Below, one piece after another: positions 7,494 to 16,364 of a stretch of 64,000 bases of DNA (its first letter is position 1; every line of letters starts with the position of its first letter). This stretch comes from Solirhodobacter olei (GTDB lineage Bacteria > Pseudomonadota > Alphaproteobacteria > Rhodobacterales > Rhodobacteraceae), in assembly GCF_004010155.1 (NCBI RefSeq), contig NZ_RRYH01000030.1, forward strand, positions 1-64,000. Direction: 5' to 3'. The notes under the pieces were generated by a model. That model had not been told where the DNA came from. It did not search any database and saw only the letters and a list, made by a program, of their open reading frames with translations. The position numbers were made by a program, and so were the translations under genes.

Positions 7494-8009
7494 ATGGAAG
7501 GGCGTCCGATGATATCCCCAATCATCAAGCGATGCAGGGCGTTCGCGGGTGGCGAGCGGGGCGCGATCCTGGTCGAGTTCGCCCTCGTCCTGCCGATGAT
7601 GCTCATTTTCTTCGCGGTGATCGTGGAGGGATCGCGGATGATGTGGTCCTACCAGACCGCGATCGAAGGGGTTCGTGACGCGTCGCGTTATCTGGCACGC
7701 GTCGCGCCGGCGAACATCTGCTCGCTCGGCGGCGGATATGATATCAGCGTCTGGCAACCAGACCTGCAGCAGATCGTTAGCCAGACGATCTCGGGGCAGG
7801 TGTTTCCAACTGACGTCACGGTCTCAGTGACGCCCGGGTTCCGCTGCGACACCGGCGATTTTCGAAACACCCCTGTCACGATCGGCACGGTCAGCGCGCA
7901 GGTTCAGATACAGTTTCCCTTCTCAAGCCTTCTGAGCTTCTTCGGCGGCACGGCGCCCGCCTCGCTCCAGACCACGCTTACGGATCAGTCGAGGATCTAC
8001 GGCTCATGA
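7494..8009 (+). CDS. tadE: TadE-like minor pseudopilin
   Basis: A TadE-family protein of about 170 aa with the prepilin-like stretch GERGAILVEFALVLPMMLIF, where Glu five residues past the cleavage Gly matches the TadE consensus. A disulfide-prone domain follows (ANICSLGGG, GFRCDTGDF). ATG 7494 is nearest the tadG stop; ATG 7509, with GGAAGGG 6 nt upstream, is an equally good start. It overlaps the next gene by ATGA. Confidence 0.85.
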   Translation: MEGRPMISPIIKRCRAFAGGERGAILVEFALVLPMMLIFFAVIVEGSRMMWSYQTAIEGVRDASRYLARVAPANICSLGGGYDISVWQPDLQQIVSQTISGQVFPTDVTVSVTPGFRCDTGDFRNTPVTIGTVSAQVQIQFPFSSLLSFFGGTAPASLQTTLTDQSRIYGS

Positions 8010-8668
8010 GCGAACGGTCGAAACAGATTGCCATCTCAAGCACCCCGAACGGACCGGCTGACGAGTCGGGCGCGGCACTGGTGGAGCTTGCGCTCGTATT
8101 GCCGCTGTTTCTGTTCCTGCTTTTCGGGCTGATCGACTTCGGGCGTCTCGGCTTCTCCATCGTGATGGCAAGAAGCGCCGTGGATATGGCCGTGCGCACG
8201 GCAGTCGTCCGCCCGTTGGCCTGCGATGATCCGACCTTTCCGACAAGCAACCAGCGTGGTTCGGACACAACGCAGCCATTACCGCCGTTCGGTACCAGCT
8301 GCAGCCCCGGGACAACCGGGATATGCGCTGCACCAAGTCCTGTCAGTTGCACAGGAAGTGAAAGCAACACCACGGCCTTCGAGATCTGGAACAAGATCGC
8401 ACCGCTCATGCCGTTCGGGACAACGATTGCAAACCTGCAATTTACTTACACCTACGACCCGAACCTGGGCTTTCTCGGCGGCCCCTACGTCCCGACCGTC
8501 ACGGTGGCGCTCACGGGTGCAAAATTCCAGTTCGTAACGCCACTTGGGGCGCTCGCCGAAGCGTTCGCAGGCGGTCCTCTGAGTTTCGACACATCCAAAG
8601 GGATCGACTTTCCGACAATCAGCGCCGCTCTGCCGGGTGAAGATCTCGCCGAAGGAACAGGCGGGTAA
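8006..8668 (+). CDS. TadE/TadF-like minor pseudopilin
   Basis: A 220-aa second TadE/F-type protein. DESGAALVELALVLPLFLFL is the prepilin-like cleavage and hydrophobic segment. The extracytoplasmic part has four Cys (LACDDPTF, GTSCSPGTTGICAAP, VSCTGSES), probably disulfide bonded. It shares a 4 bp ATGA overlap with the tadE gene, so they are co-translated. TadE/F pseudopilins are processed by the prepilin peptidase and prime pilus assembly; the peptidase gene is not in this window. Confidence 0.82.
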   Translation: MSERSKQIAISSTPNGPADESGAALVELALVLPLFLFLLFGLIDFGRLGFSIVMARSAVDMAVRTAVVRPLACDDPTFPTSNQRGSDTTQPLPPFGTSCSPGTTGICAAPSPVSCTGSESNTTAFEIWNKIAPLMPFGTTIANLQFTYTYDPNLGFLGGPYVPTVTVALTGAKFQFVTPLGALAEAFAGGPLSFDTSKGIDFPTISAALPGEDLAEGTGG

Positions 8669-8695
8669 TCCGCTGGCGCAATGGGAGATTAGAGA

Positions 8696-9889
8696 ATGTC
8701 AATGAAACAGGTACCGCGCTCGATGCTGGTCATCTCCCCGGACCGGACCGTGGCAAAGGCAATTTCGGATGCAGTGCTGTCTGTACCAAACATACGGCTG
8801 GATAGCGAAATCGGCACGATCGGAAGTGTGAACGGCCGCGCCGTTCGACTCCTTTCCGGGCGGGACATCGTGTTGTTCCAAGCTGATGCAGCCGACCCAT
8901 CCGAGCTCGATGCGATCAGGCGGCTGGTTGCAGAGCGCGGAGGCAAGACTAGGTTCGTCGCGCTTGCGGACGAACACATGTCGCTCGCGCAAGTTCGTTC
9001 GCTGACAGAAGCCGGGGCGGATGACGTCATGCCCCTTCCGACCCAAGGAGGTGACCTTGGCAAGGTCCTTTCTCGTCTGGGCGAGACCGCCCCGGCAGAT
9101 CGCAAGATGGGCCATCTCTTCGCCGTCATCCAAGCGCGCGGGGGAATTGGGGCCACGACCCTTGCTGTCAATCTCGCTGATCAGCTCTGCCCGCCGAAGG
9201 GCCGTCGTGGTGGTAACTCAAAGGGGGTCGCGTTAGTCGATCTCGATCTTCAGTATGGAACGATCGGCAGCATGCTCGACCTGCCCGAACAGGACGCGCT
9301 CTACCAACTCGCGTTCGATGGCACGATCCCTGACGCGCAGTTCCTGGACCTCTCGATGAAGACCCTGCCTCAAGGCCTCTCAGTGCTGGCTGCACCGAGC
9401 CGCCTCGGCCCGGTGGATTCGCTTAGCACTGAGCAGATCAAGGCGCTGCTCGATCTCTTGCGTGAGCGGGCCGAATATGTCGTGGCCGATCTGCCGCATG
9501 TTATGGTGCCTTGGATGGATCCGGTCTTGCGGCAGGCGGATACAATCCTTCTGGTTTCCGACACCACCGTCCCAGCAGTCAGGCATTGCCGCCGGCTGAT
9601 AGACTTCCTGGCTGCCGATCATCCGGACCTGCCGGTGCGTGTGGTGCTGAATCATGAGACGCGGCCGCTGTTCCGCAGCGCGGCGCTGCGTGAGGCATCG
9701 CGTGCCTTGGAGCGTCCGCTCGACATCTGGCTGCCACATGACAGTAGGGCCGCACGAGCTGCCGCCGATCGCGGCATGCCGTTGTCCCGCGTGGCAGGCC
9801 GCTCGGCTCTGACACGCTCGATCCGGCGCCTTGCAAGATCCCTCGCCGCGGAGTTCCCGCCGTCCGCTACCTCCCATCTGCCTATGTAG
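8696..9889 (+). CDS. cpaE: CpaE/TadZ pilus-localisation ATPase
   Basis: A 397-aa MinD/ParA-like protein of the CpaE/TadZ family. The N-terminal receiver-like domain (SMLVISPDRTVAKAISDAVL) is followed by an atypical Walker A (ARGGIGATTLAVNLA, about residue 148) lacking the usual Lys-Thr pair, VALVDLDLQYGTIGSMLDLP and a late VVADLPHVM motif. TadZ proteins place the Tad secretion machine at the pole. It starts at ATG 8696, 27 nt after the previous stop. The following cpaF gene starts 10 nt after its end. Confidence 0.9.
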   Translation: MSMKQVPRSMLVISPDRTVAKAISDAVLSVPNIRLDSEIGTIGSVNGRAVRLLSGRDIVLFQADAADPSELDAIRRLVAERGGKTRFVALADEHMSLAQVRSLTEAGADDVMPLPTQGGDLGKVLSRLGETAPADRKMGHLFAVIQARGGIGATTLAVNLADQLCPPKGRRGGNSKGVALVDLDLQYGTIGSMLDLPEQDALYQLAFDGTIPDAQFLDLSMKTLPQGLSVLAAPSRLGPVDSLSTEQIKALLDLLRERAEYVVADLPHVMVPWMDPVLRQADTILLVSDTTVPAVRHCRRLIDFLAADHPDLPVRVVLNHETRPLFRSAALREASRALERPLDIWLPHDSRAARAAADRGMPLSRVAGRSALTRSIRRLARSLAAEFPPSATSHLPM

Positions 9890-9899
9890 GAGCGCCAAA

Positions 9900-11291
9900 G
9901 TGTTCAAACAATTTGCAAAACCAACTGCGAAGTCGGTGAGCAATGTGGTCGAATTGTCCCCGGCGCTCAGCCCGGACAGCCAAAGAGCCCACTTTGTCGA
10001 AGATCAGCCGGACAGCGATCTTCTTGCCCGTCTCGAACTCAAGACCCGGCTGCACGAAGTCCTCCTGGAGAGGCTGAACCTCGCAGTGATCGACAAGGTG
10101 GAGCCCGAGGAGCTCCACCGCGAAGTGAGCAGCGTCGTTTCCCAAGTCCTGGCCGAGGAAAAACGACCGATGCGGGGCGAAGACGTCCGGAACCTGGTGA
10201 ACGAGCTGCTGGACGAGATTCTGGGCTACGGACCACTCGAGCCGCTGCTCGCCGATCCGACCATTTCTGACATCCTCGTAAACTCCTATCGGTCCGTGTA
10301 CGTGGAGCGAGCGGGAGTCCTGGAAAAGAGCCGAGTTCGGTTTCGTGACGAACGCCACCTCATGCGGATCATCGACAAGATCGTGAGCAGGGTGGGTCGG
10401 CGCGTCGATGAAAGCCAGCCTTGGGTCGACGCACGCCTCGAGGATGGCAGCCGTTTCAACGCGATCATCCGACCCTGCGCCATCGACGGCCCATCCGTTT
10501 CAATCCGGAAATTCGCCAAGATGCCCTACACGATGGAACGTCTGATTGAATGCGGAGCCCTCTCGCATTCGGCGGCCGGGTTCCTGAAGGCCCTAGTTCA
10601 GGCGCGCCTCAACGTACTTATCTCCGGCGGTACGGGTTCGGGAAAGACGACCATGCTCAATGCCATGTCCTCTTATATAGGTGGTCGCGAGCGCATCGTC
10701 ACCATCGAGGACGCCGCCGAGCTTCAGCTGCAGCAGGAGCATGTCGTGCGGCTTGAGACCCGTCCGCCGAGCCCTAGCGGAACGGGCAACGTGACCCAGC
10801 GTGACCTTGTCCGCAACGCGCTACGGATGCGGCCCGACCGGATCATTGTTGGCGAAGTCCGGGGGGCCGAGGCGTTCGACATGTTGCAGGCAATGAACAC
10901 CGGGCATGAAGGATCGATGACGACGGTCCACGCTAACAGCCCGCGCGACGCGCTGATGCGGGTGGAACAGATGGTCACTATGACCGGTATCGACCTGCCC
11001 GTACAAAGCATCCGCGGGAACGTCGTCTCGGCACTTAACATCGTCCTCCAACTCAGCCGGCTGAGCGACGGTCGCCGTCGTGTTCTCGCCATCTCCGAAA
11101 TAACCGGCATGGAAGGTAATACCATCACGATGCAGGACATCTTCGTGTTCCTCCGCGGCGGCATCGTCAACGGAGAGGTCCAGGGTGAATTCGTCCCGAC
11201 CGGCATCAGGCCTCAATGCTATGGGCGGCTGGTCTCGGCCGGAGTCGAATTGCCGGCCGAGACGTTCGTGCGGAAAGGGGTGATGGTATGA
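9900..11291 (+). CDS. cpaF: CpaF/TadA secretion ATPase
   Basis: A 463-aa type II/IV secretion hexameric ATPase that powers Flp assembly. Visible motifs are [37 protein letters not shown], Walker [10 protein letters not shown] at residues 243-251, Asp box [20 protein letters not shown], Walker B-like [20 protein letters not shown] and His box [13 protein letters not shown]. The start is GTG at 9900, with AGGAG 7 nt upstream; longer frames read into cpaE. Its stop overlaps tadB (ATGA). Confidence 0.95.
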   Translation: MFKQFAKPTAKSVSNVVELSPALSPDSQRAHFVEDQPDSDLLARLELKTRLHEVLLERLNLAVIDKVEPEELHREVSSVVSQVLAEEKRPMRGEDVRNLVNELLDEILGYGPLEPLLADPTISDILVNSYRSVYVERAGVLEKSRVRFRDERHLMRIIDKIVSRVGRRVDESQPWVDARLEDGSRFNAIIRPCAIDGPSVSIRKFAKMPYTMERLIECGALSHSAAGFLKALVQARLNVLISGGTGSGKTTMLNAMSSYIGGRERIVTIEDAAELQLQQEHVVRLETRPPSPSGTGNVTQRDLVRNALRMRPDRIIVGEVRGAEAFDMLQAMNTGHEGSMTTVHANSPRDALMRVEQMVTMTGIDLPVQSIRGNVVSALNIVLQLSRLSDGRRRVLAISEITGMEGNTITMQDIFVFLRGGIVNGEVQGEFVPTGIRPQCYGRLVSAGVELPAETFVRKGVMV

Positions 11292-12256
11292 CTGTCCTAA
11301 ACGGATTCGAGTCTGGCATATCCGGTTACATCGGCCTGTTCATCGGCATACTGCTCATCTACGAGGGCCTGTGGCAACTTCTGACCCGGTCAGAGGCCCA
11401 GGCCAAGGCACGCAACCGCCGCATGAAGATGATCGCGCGCGGAGCTACGGCCGACGATGTGCTGAAGGTCATGAAACCCAACCAGGACGAGTGGTGGCTT
11501 CGAGGGCTGCCGTTCATAAGCCGCATTCCGAGCGATCTTCGCCAGGCCGGAATTACTATGGCTCCTCTCAATCTGGTTCTGATTTGTGGTGCCGGGGCAG
11601 TCATCACGGCCGTCTTCGCAGCCCTCAGGCTTCCCTCCGCCCTGGCCGGCGGATTGGCACTCGGCCTGTGGATCATGCTTCCGCTTCTCTTCCTGCGCGT
11701 TATGCGTAACCGTCGTCTTGACCAGTTCAGCCGACAGCTGCCCGACGCTCTGGACCTGATGGCACGCGGATTGCGCGTCGGGCATCCCCTCAACGTCACG
11801 ATCGCGTCCGTGGCTGAAGAGATGAGTGATCCTGTCGCGAGTGAATTCGGGATCATCGTCGATCAGGTATCGTACGGCGATACGCTTGTGGACGCGGTTT
11901 TCGATCTGTCCAGGCGCATGCAGACTGAGGACGCCCAGTACCTTGCCTCGTCGATTTCCATCCAGCACGGAACGGGTGGCGACCTCGCGCGAATCCTATC
12001 CGTGTTGTCGACGGTCATTCGCGGCCGCAACGCGCTGCGTCGCAAGGTCAAGGCCATCTCGGCCGAGGGAAGGCTTTCGGCAAGATTCCTGTCCGCCATT
12101 CCTCTTCTGATGGGGGGCGTCATGTCGGTGATAACCCCGAGCTACTACGGTTCTGTCTCGAGCGACCCCGCGTTCCGCCCCGCGGCCGCAGCGGTTGTCA
12201 TCCTGATCCTGTTGAATGCGCTGATTCTGCGCCGCCTTGTCAATTTCCGTGTTTGA
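11288..12256 (+). CDS. tadB: TadB inner-membrane platform protein
   Basis: A 322-aa type II secretion F-domain protein. It has an N-terminal membrane helix, a double hydrophobic segment near residues 95-140, the GspF/TadB signature FSRQLPDALDLMARGLRVGH and a C-terminal pair of membrane segments (FLSAIPLLMGGVMSVITPSY, AAAVVILILLNALIL). It interacts with the TadA ATPase and with TadC. The start at 11288 is fixed by the ATGA overlap with cpaF. Confidence 0.92.
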   Translation: MTVLNGFESGISGYIGLFIGILLIYEGLWQLLTRSEAQAKARNRRMKMIARGATADDVLKVMKPNQDEWWLRGLPFISRIPSDLRQAGITMAPLNLVLICGAGAVITAVFAALRLPSALAGGLALGLWIMLPLLFLRVMRNRRLDQFSRQLPDALDLMARGLRVGHPLNVTIASVAEEMSDPVASEFGIIVDQVSYGDTLVDAVFDLSRRMQTEDAQYLASSISIQHGTGGDLARILSVLSTVIRGRNALRRKVKAISAEGRLSARFLSAIPLLMGGVMSVITPSYYGSVSSDPAFRPAAAAVVILILLNALILRRLVNFRV

Positions 12257-12268
12257 GGAGTGCTGCCG

Positions 12269-13267
12269 ATGTCCAGCCAACTGCTGCCTCCGCTCGCTGC
12301 GTTCGGCGTCACCCCCGTGGAACTCGCAATGCTCGGAAGCGCTCTCGGAGCCCTTCTGATCGTCTTCGGCGTGGCAAGCGCGTTCCGACGCAAAGACCCG
12401 GTCCTGCGCCGCCTGGAGGCATCCGGGCCCAAGCGGCAGCGCACAGTGGAGTCCGGGCTGCTGCTACCATCGGCGCCTGACCCGCGAGGCTTGGACCGCG
12501 TGCTGATACCATCGGATCGGGCCGAACGGACGCACGTTCAGCGTCAACTCTCTTACGCCGGCCTCAACGGGCCCCATGCTCTGCGCAACTATTACCTAGT
12601 GCGCATAATGCTCAGCATTATTCTGCCGCTGCTATTTCTCGGTTTGATATTCCTGCTCCGCAGCGGTGGCCTGTGGGTCCCGACGCCAATCGCTCGCCGC
12701 CTTGGCGCAATGAGCCACGTCACGATGATCCAGATCACCGCCCTGCTTGTCGGTGTAGGGTTCTTCTTCCCTGCGCTCTGGCTGCGCGATCGCGCCAATC
12801 AGCGCCGCGACGCGATCGAGAAGGCCTTTCCAAACGCGCTCGACCTGCTTCAGGTGTCGGTGGAGGCAGGCCTGGGCCTCGATGCCGCCATCATTCGAGT
12901 AGCAAACGAAATTGCGGAAGTCGCCCCGGAGATTTCCGAGGAATTCCTGACCGCGCAGCGAGAGGTCCAGGCTGGCCGCGGTCGAGACAAGGCTCTGTTC
13001 GATATGGCGGAACGGACGCAGGTCGAGGAAGTTAAAGCCTTTGTCAACGTTGTGATTCAGGCCTCTCGCTATGGCACAAACATCACGGACGTTCTGATGA
13101 CCTACGCGCAAGAAATGCGTCAGAACCGGGAACTGAAAGCACAGGAAATGGCAAACAAGCTCCCGGTAAAGATTTCGGCGGTCATGGCTTCGCTGATGTT
13201 GCCAGCCCTTCTCATCATGACCGTTGGGCCGATTGCGCTGCGCTACATGCGCGTGTTTGGCGGATGA
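12269..13267 (+). CDS. tadC: TadC inner-membrane platform protein
   Basis: A 332-aa paralogue of TadB with the F-domain core (EKAFPNALDLLQVSVEAGLG, AEVAPEISEEFLTAQREVQA) and hydrophobic segments near residues 15-35, 115-135, 150-172 and at the C-terminus (MASLMLPALLIMTVGPIAL). ATG 12269 is preceded by GAGGAG at 8 nt. It is the last gene of the Tad run: an IS6-A end begins 25 bp after its stop, where tadD would normally be expected. Confidence 0.92.
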   Translation: MSSQLLPPLAAFGVTPVELAMLGSALGALLIVFGVASAFRRKDPVLRRLEASGPKRQRTVESGLLLPSAPDPRGLDRVLIPSDRAERTHVQRQLSYAGLNGPHALRNYYLVRIMLSIILPLLFLGLIFLLRSGGLWVPTPIARRLGAMSHVTMIQITALLVGVGFFFPALWLRDRANQRRDAIEKAFPNALDLLQVSVEAGLGLDAAIIRVANEIAEVAPEISEEFLTAQREVQAGRGRDKALFDMAERTQVEEVKAFVNVVIQASRYGTNITDVLMTYAQEMRQNRELKAQEMANKLPVKISAVMASLMLPALLIMTVGPIALRYMRVFGG

Positions 13268-13291
13268 ATGTACCAATCAGGTCATCCCAAT

Positions 13292-14102
13292 GGCATTGCC
13301 AACTTGTTTGTCGTGGGCCCTTGTCGTAGGCGGCACAGATGAAGATGCCTTTCAGCTTGCCGCACCTGAAAGGCTACCGCTTCCCCCGCGAGATCGTCGC
13401 TTACGCGGTCTGGGCGTATCATCGGTTCGCGCTCAGCACCGGCGATGTCGAGGATCTGTTGGCCGAGCGCGGCGTGACGGTCAGCCGGGAAACTGTGCGG
13501 CAGTGGGTCAACCGCTTCGGAGGCCATTTTGCTACCTGCATCAAGCGTGACAGACCGGCCGCCAGCGACAAGTGGCACATCGACGAGGTCGTCGTACCGA
13601 TCAACGGGGTGAAGTTCTGGCTCTGGCGGGCGGTCGATGCGAGCGGGATGTGCTCGACATCCTCGTGCAGAAGCTGAGAAACGCGAAGGCGGCCCGGCGA
13701 TTTCTGACGCGACTGATCGGCCGGTTCGGCGATCCGCGTGTCGTCGTCACCGACAAGCAGCTGCGCAACTACACCAAACCGATCCGCCATCTCGCGCCAG
13801 GAGCGGATCATCGGGCGCACAAGGGCTTGAACAACCGCATCGAGGGATCGCACAGGCCGACCCGAAAGCGCGAGAAGATCATGGGGCGGTTCAAGTCACC
13901 CGGGCAGGTCCAAAGGTTCCTTGACGCTCACGATCAGATCAACACGATCTTCCGACCCCGTCGCTACCAACTCTCCGCTCTCTCCTATCGCCACCCCCGA
14001 TCCGACGCATTCGATCTCAGGGGCACCTACGCCATCGAAATGACCGCCTGAACAGTGCCCTCCCGATCGAAGTCACCCGCGTTCAGACAAGTTGGCAATG
14101 CC
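13292..14102 (+). mobile_element. IS6-A element, complete ends (811 bp)
   Basis: The left end GGCATTGCCAACTTGTTT (13292-13309) and inverted right end (to 14102, CAGACAAGTTGGCAATGCC) bracket an IS6-family transposase. Both ends are intact, but the flanking octamers (atcccaat, tttcggtg) differ. It is therefore not a simple insertion with target duplication, or neighbouring DNA has been deleted. It separates the Tad operon from the luxR-type gene. Confidence 0.88.
13339..14051 (+). pseudogene. IS6-A transposase with one frameshift
   Basis: The first frame encodes the HTH and first catalytic Asp (KWHIDEVVVPINGVKFWLWR). It shifts at about 13646, where GGCGAT has become GGGAT, after AVDASG. The second frame resumes with VLDILVQKLRNAKAARRFLT, the second Asp (VVVTDK, followed by a one-residue insertion), the Glu (NNRIEGSH) and the normal C-terminus to 14051. 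All DDE residues are present, so one base restores it. Programmed frameshifting is not usual for IS6. Confidence 0.85.
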
Positions 14103-14939
14103 TTTCGGTGTTCTAGCCTCGGCGGCGGCTCCACCATTTAAAAGAAATATCAACTCAACTAGGTTTGACGTATCAGTCTTCCCATAAATGCTCCGCAGAT
14201 GAGCCTTGAGCGTGCTTGGCGCAAGATTTAACTCAGCGCATAGGCGATGCACAGAGCGACCCTGCGAAAGTTCAAAGCAAACACGAAATTCCGCCTTAGT
14301 CAGTCCTAACGGATTCGCGTCAGAAAGGGTCTTGGAGTTTTCAAGGTAAGATCCCTCCCCAACATCGTTTCCCAAAATATTGCTTCCTGATCCCTTAGTC
14401 CGTACATGCGACTTCCAATTGCGAGAAAGAACACCCAATGCCTCCGTCATGATGTCAATCGCCATGGGTGACAGAACATGCCGAAAATGGAGCTCCAAAT
14501 GATAAGATTCCATAAAGCCAGGTGAGAGCACCAAAACGGCAAAATCTTTGAGGTCTCGGGAAAAGTGAAACTCTCTTAGCGCTTCCGTACCGGCAGGATT
14601 ATAAACACTCTGTACCCATACCGAAGATCCTCGTGCTCGAGCAAGGTCTTCCCCGAAAATCTCATTGCCAAAAGTTGTGCTAAGTGAATTTGTTTGACCT
14701 TCGCGCCAGTCACACCGCGCAATGAGTTCATGGCGCCCCGGCCACGCGCGTCGACGAACGAGCATAGCCGCTTCACCCTTCGACGCCGTGAGCACCCTCG
14801 CCAGCGCGGCATCAAAGGGGACCTCCCCACGGACTGCTTCGCACCATACGCTAATCGCATCCACCCAAAGAGGAATGCTCACAACCGGGTCCCACGGCGT
14901 GCCTGGCCCGGCACCCCAAGAAGCACTATCAGAGCTCAC
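14073..14939 (-). CDS. LuxR-family (HTH) regulator with IS-derived C-terminal tail
   Basis: About 288 aa. The C-terminal LuxR-type HTH is clear (LTKAEFRVCFELSQGRSVHR, LCAELNLAPSTLKAHLRSIY, about residues 210-265). The N-terminal two thirds is an unrecognised sensor-like domain. The best start is GTG 14939 with GGAGG 5 nt upstream; an earlier TTG at 14951 is unlikely. The last nine residues (GIANLSERG) are encoded by the IS6-A right terminal repeat, so the native end was replaced by IS DNA. The gene has lower GC than its neighbours and sits between two inward-facing IS6-A right ends, suggesting transfer. Confidence 0.75.
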   Translation of the reverse strand: MSSDSASWGAGPGTPWDPVVSIPLWVDAISVWCEAVRGEVPFDAALARVLTASKGEAAMLVRRRAWPGRHELIARCDWREGQTNSLSTTFGNEIFGEDLARARGSSVWVQSVYNPAGTEALREFHFSRDLKDFAVLVLSPGFMESYHLELHFRHVLSPMAIDIMTEALGVLSRNWKSHVRTKGSGSNILGNDVGEGSYLENSKTLSDANPLGLTKAEFRVCFELSQGRSVHRLCAELNLAPSTLKAHLRSIYGKTDTSNLVELIFLLNGGAAAEARTPKGIANLSERG

Positions 14940-15305
14940 ATTCACCTCCAAACACCGTTGACGGCACTACTACCCAACTCGTATTGAACGTCAGCCTTTT
15001 CCAGAATATCACCACCTACAAACCTAGTGATTAGGAACAAAACGGATCCTCTACCCCTAAGAGCGGATCCACTGTCTCCGACAATAGACAGGGATAGGAA
15101 CCTTCGGCGCGATCGAGCTTTGTGTCTCACACCAGGCATACTCCAAGAATCGTCAGTGGTACCCACGTCCCCGTCGAGGCGCCGGCCGGCAACGCGAATT
15201 CTCTGTCGATTGGATTCGACGCTGACCCCTAATGACAGCACAGTGTTGTTTAACCGTCGCAGAACAGCGCATTCATTTTCGGTTCATCAAGCGCGTGGTT
15301 CCAAC
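14940..15305. other. Upstream region of the luxR-type gene, no gene seen
   Basis: No convincing frame on either strand. It should contain the promoter of the minus-strand regulator, but I could not pick clear -35 and -10 boxes. Confidence 0.4.
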
Positions 15306-15437
15306 GGCATTGCCAACTTGTCTGAACGCGGGTGACTTCGATCGGGAGGGCACTGTTCAGGCGGTCATTTCGATGGCGTAGGTGCCCCGGAGATCGAATA
15401 CGTCGGATCGGGGGTGGCGATAGGAGAGAGCGGAGAG
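15306..15437 (-). mobile_element. Truncated IS6-A right end (132 bp)
   Basis: Starts with GGCATTGCCAACTTGTCTG and encodes, on the minus strand, only the last residues of an IS6-A transposase (LSALSYRHPRSD ... LRGTYAIEMTA). It is cut off at 15438 by the end of an IS6-B element inserted into it. Confidence 0.8.
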
Positions 15438-16254
15438 GGTTCCGTCGCAAACCTTTCCGGATGGCGGAGTAGCCCGAGCTAAGGACACAATTATGCCGCG
15501 AGCTCCGCGAAGATCTGAAACGCGGTGGTGCCATTGGCCGGGATCTGGCCCTTTCTGATCATATGCGCGGCTTCGATCCCGGCGATGGTGGCCGCGGCCG
15601 ATTGGAACGCCTTGAAGCCCATCATCGGGCCGGTGATCCGCTTGATAACGCGATGATCTTGTTCAAGAATATTGTTCAAGTCCTTGGCCTGTCGCACCAC
15701 GATGGTGCGCCCGTTTCCGGTGAATCTCAGGATCACGTTCACCGCCTGCAGGCCGGCCAGGTTGGCACCGCTCTTGTCGATGGCGACCCGGTCGGGCACG
15801 CCGTTGGCGGCAATCGCCCGTTTGAAGAACCGCCGGGCAGCGGCCAGATTGCGGCGCTCCGAGAGCAAGAAGTCAAGGGTTTGGCCATCCCGATCGACGG
15901 CGCGGTAGAAGTAGGTCCACTTGCCCTTCACCTTGATGTAGGTCTCGTCCATCCGCCAGGAGGCGGCCGTTGGGCGTTTTCTCGCTTGCACCTGGGCCGC
16001 GATTAGCGGTGCGAATTTCACTACCCAGCGGTTCAGCGTCTCGTGGTCGACGGTACCCCCCGCGCTCGGCCAGAATCTCCTCAAGGTCGCGGTAGGAGAC
16101 GGCGTAGCGGAGGCAGAAGAACACCGCCTGCAGGATCACCGACTTCGGATAGTGCGCGCCCTTGAACTCGATCACGCCAAACGCCTCTCGCTAACTCTCT
16201 GACAACGCCGACATATCACGCGCGCTCAGAACGTCGAAAGTTTGCGACAGAGCC
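15438..16254 (-). mobile_element. IS6-B element (817 bp)
   Basis: Ends GGTTCCGTCGCAAACCTTTC at 15438 and the inverted GAAAGTTTGCGACAGAGCC finishing at 16254 bracket an IS6-family transposase on the minus strand. Both neighbours are IS6-A fragments, so it landed in or recombined with IS6-A DNA. Confidence 0.82.
15491..16175 (-). pseudogene. IS6-B transposase with one frameshift
   Basis: The GTG start at 16175 gives IEFKGAHYPKSVILQAVFFC and YRDLEEILAERG. An extra G in a G run near 16060 then shifts the frame. The second frame carries LNRWVVKFAPLIAAQVQARK, first Asp (WRMDETYIKVKGKW), second Asp (RVAIDKSGAN) and Glu (ILEQDHRVIKR), ending at 15491. The triad is complete, so inactivity rests on this single-base insertion. 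Confidence 0.82.
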
Positions 16255-16299
16255 CCCTCCAGACCGAAGTCACTCTCGTTCCGACAAGTTGGCAATGTC
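16255..16299 (+). mobile_element. IS6-A right-end remnant (45 bp)
   Basis: This 45 bp aligns with the right end of the IS6-A copy at 14058-14102, ending GACAAGTTGGCAATGTC, with several substitutions. It abuts the IS6-B element and has the opposite orientation to the IS6-A fragment on the other side. Confidence 0.65.
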
Positions 16300-16364
16300 A
16301 CCCACAGACCGAGGTTGCGGTTCTCCTCGAATTCAAAGCAGCTTTTTTCGCCGAGATAGATGCG

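Noticed and set aside
3758-14102. A composite transposon carrying the Tad operon
   Set aside because: The two flanking transposases are related but distinct IS6 types, no ends were found for the left one, and no target duplications are visible. Bracketing is noted, but a composite unit is not supported.
15027-15335. Plus-strand frame upstream of the luxR-type gene
   Set aside because: It ends in IS-encoded residues and has no protein-like core; it is a read-through into the IS end.
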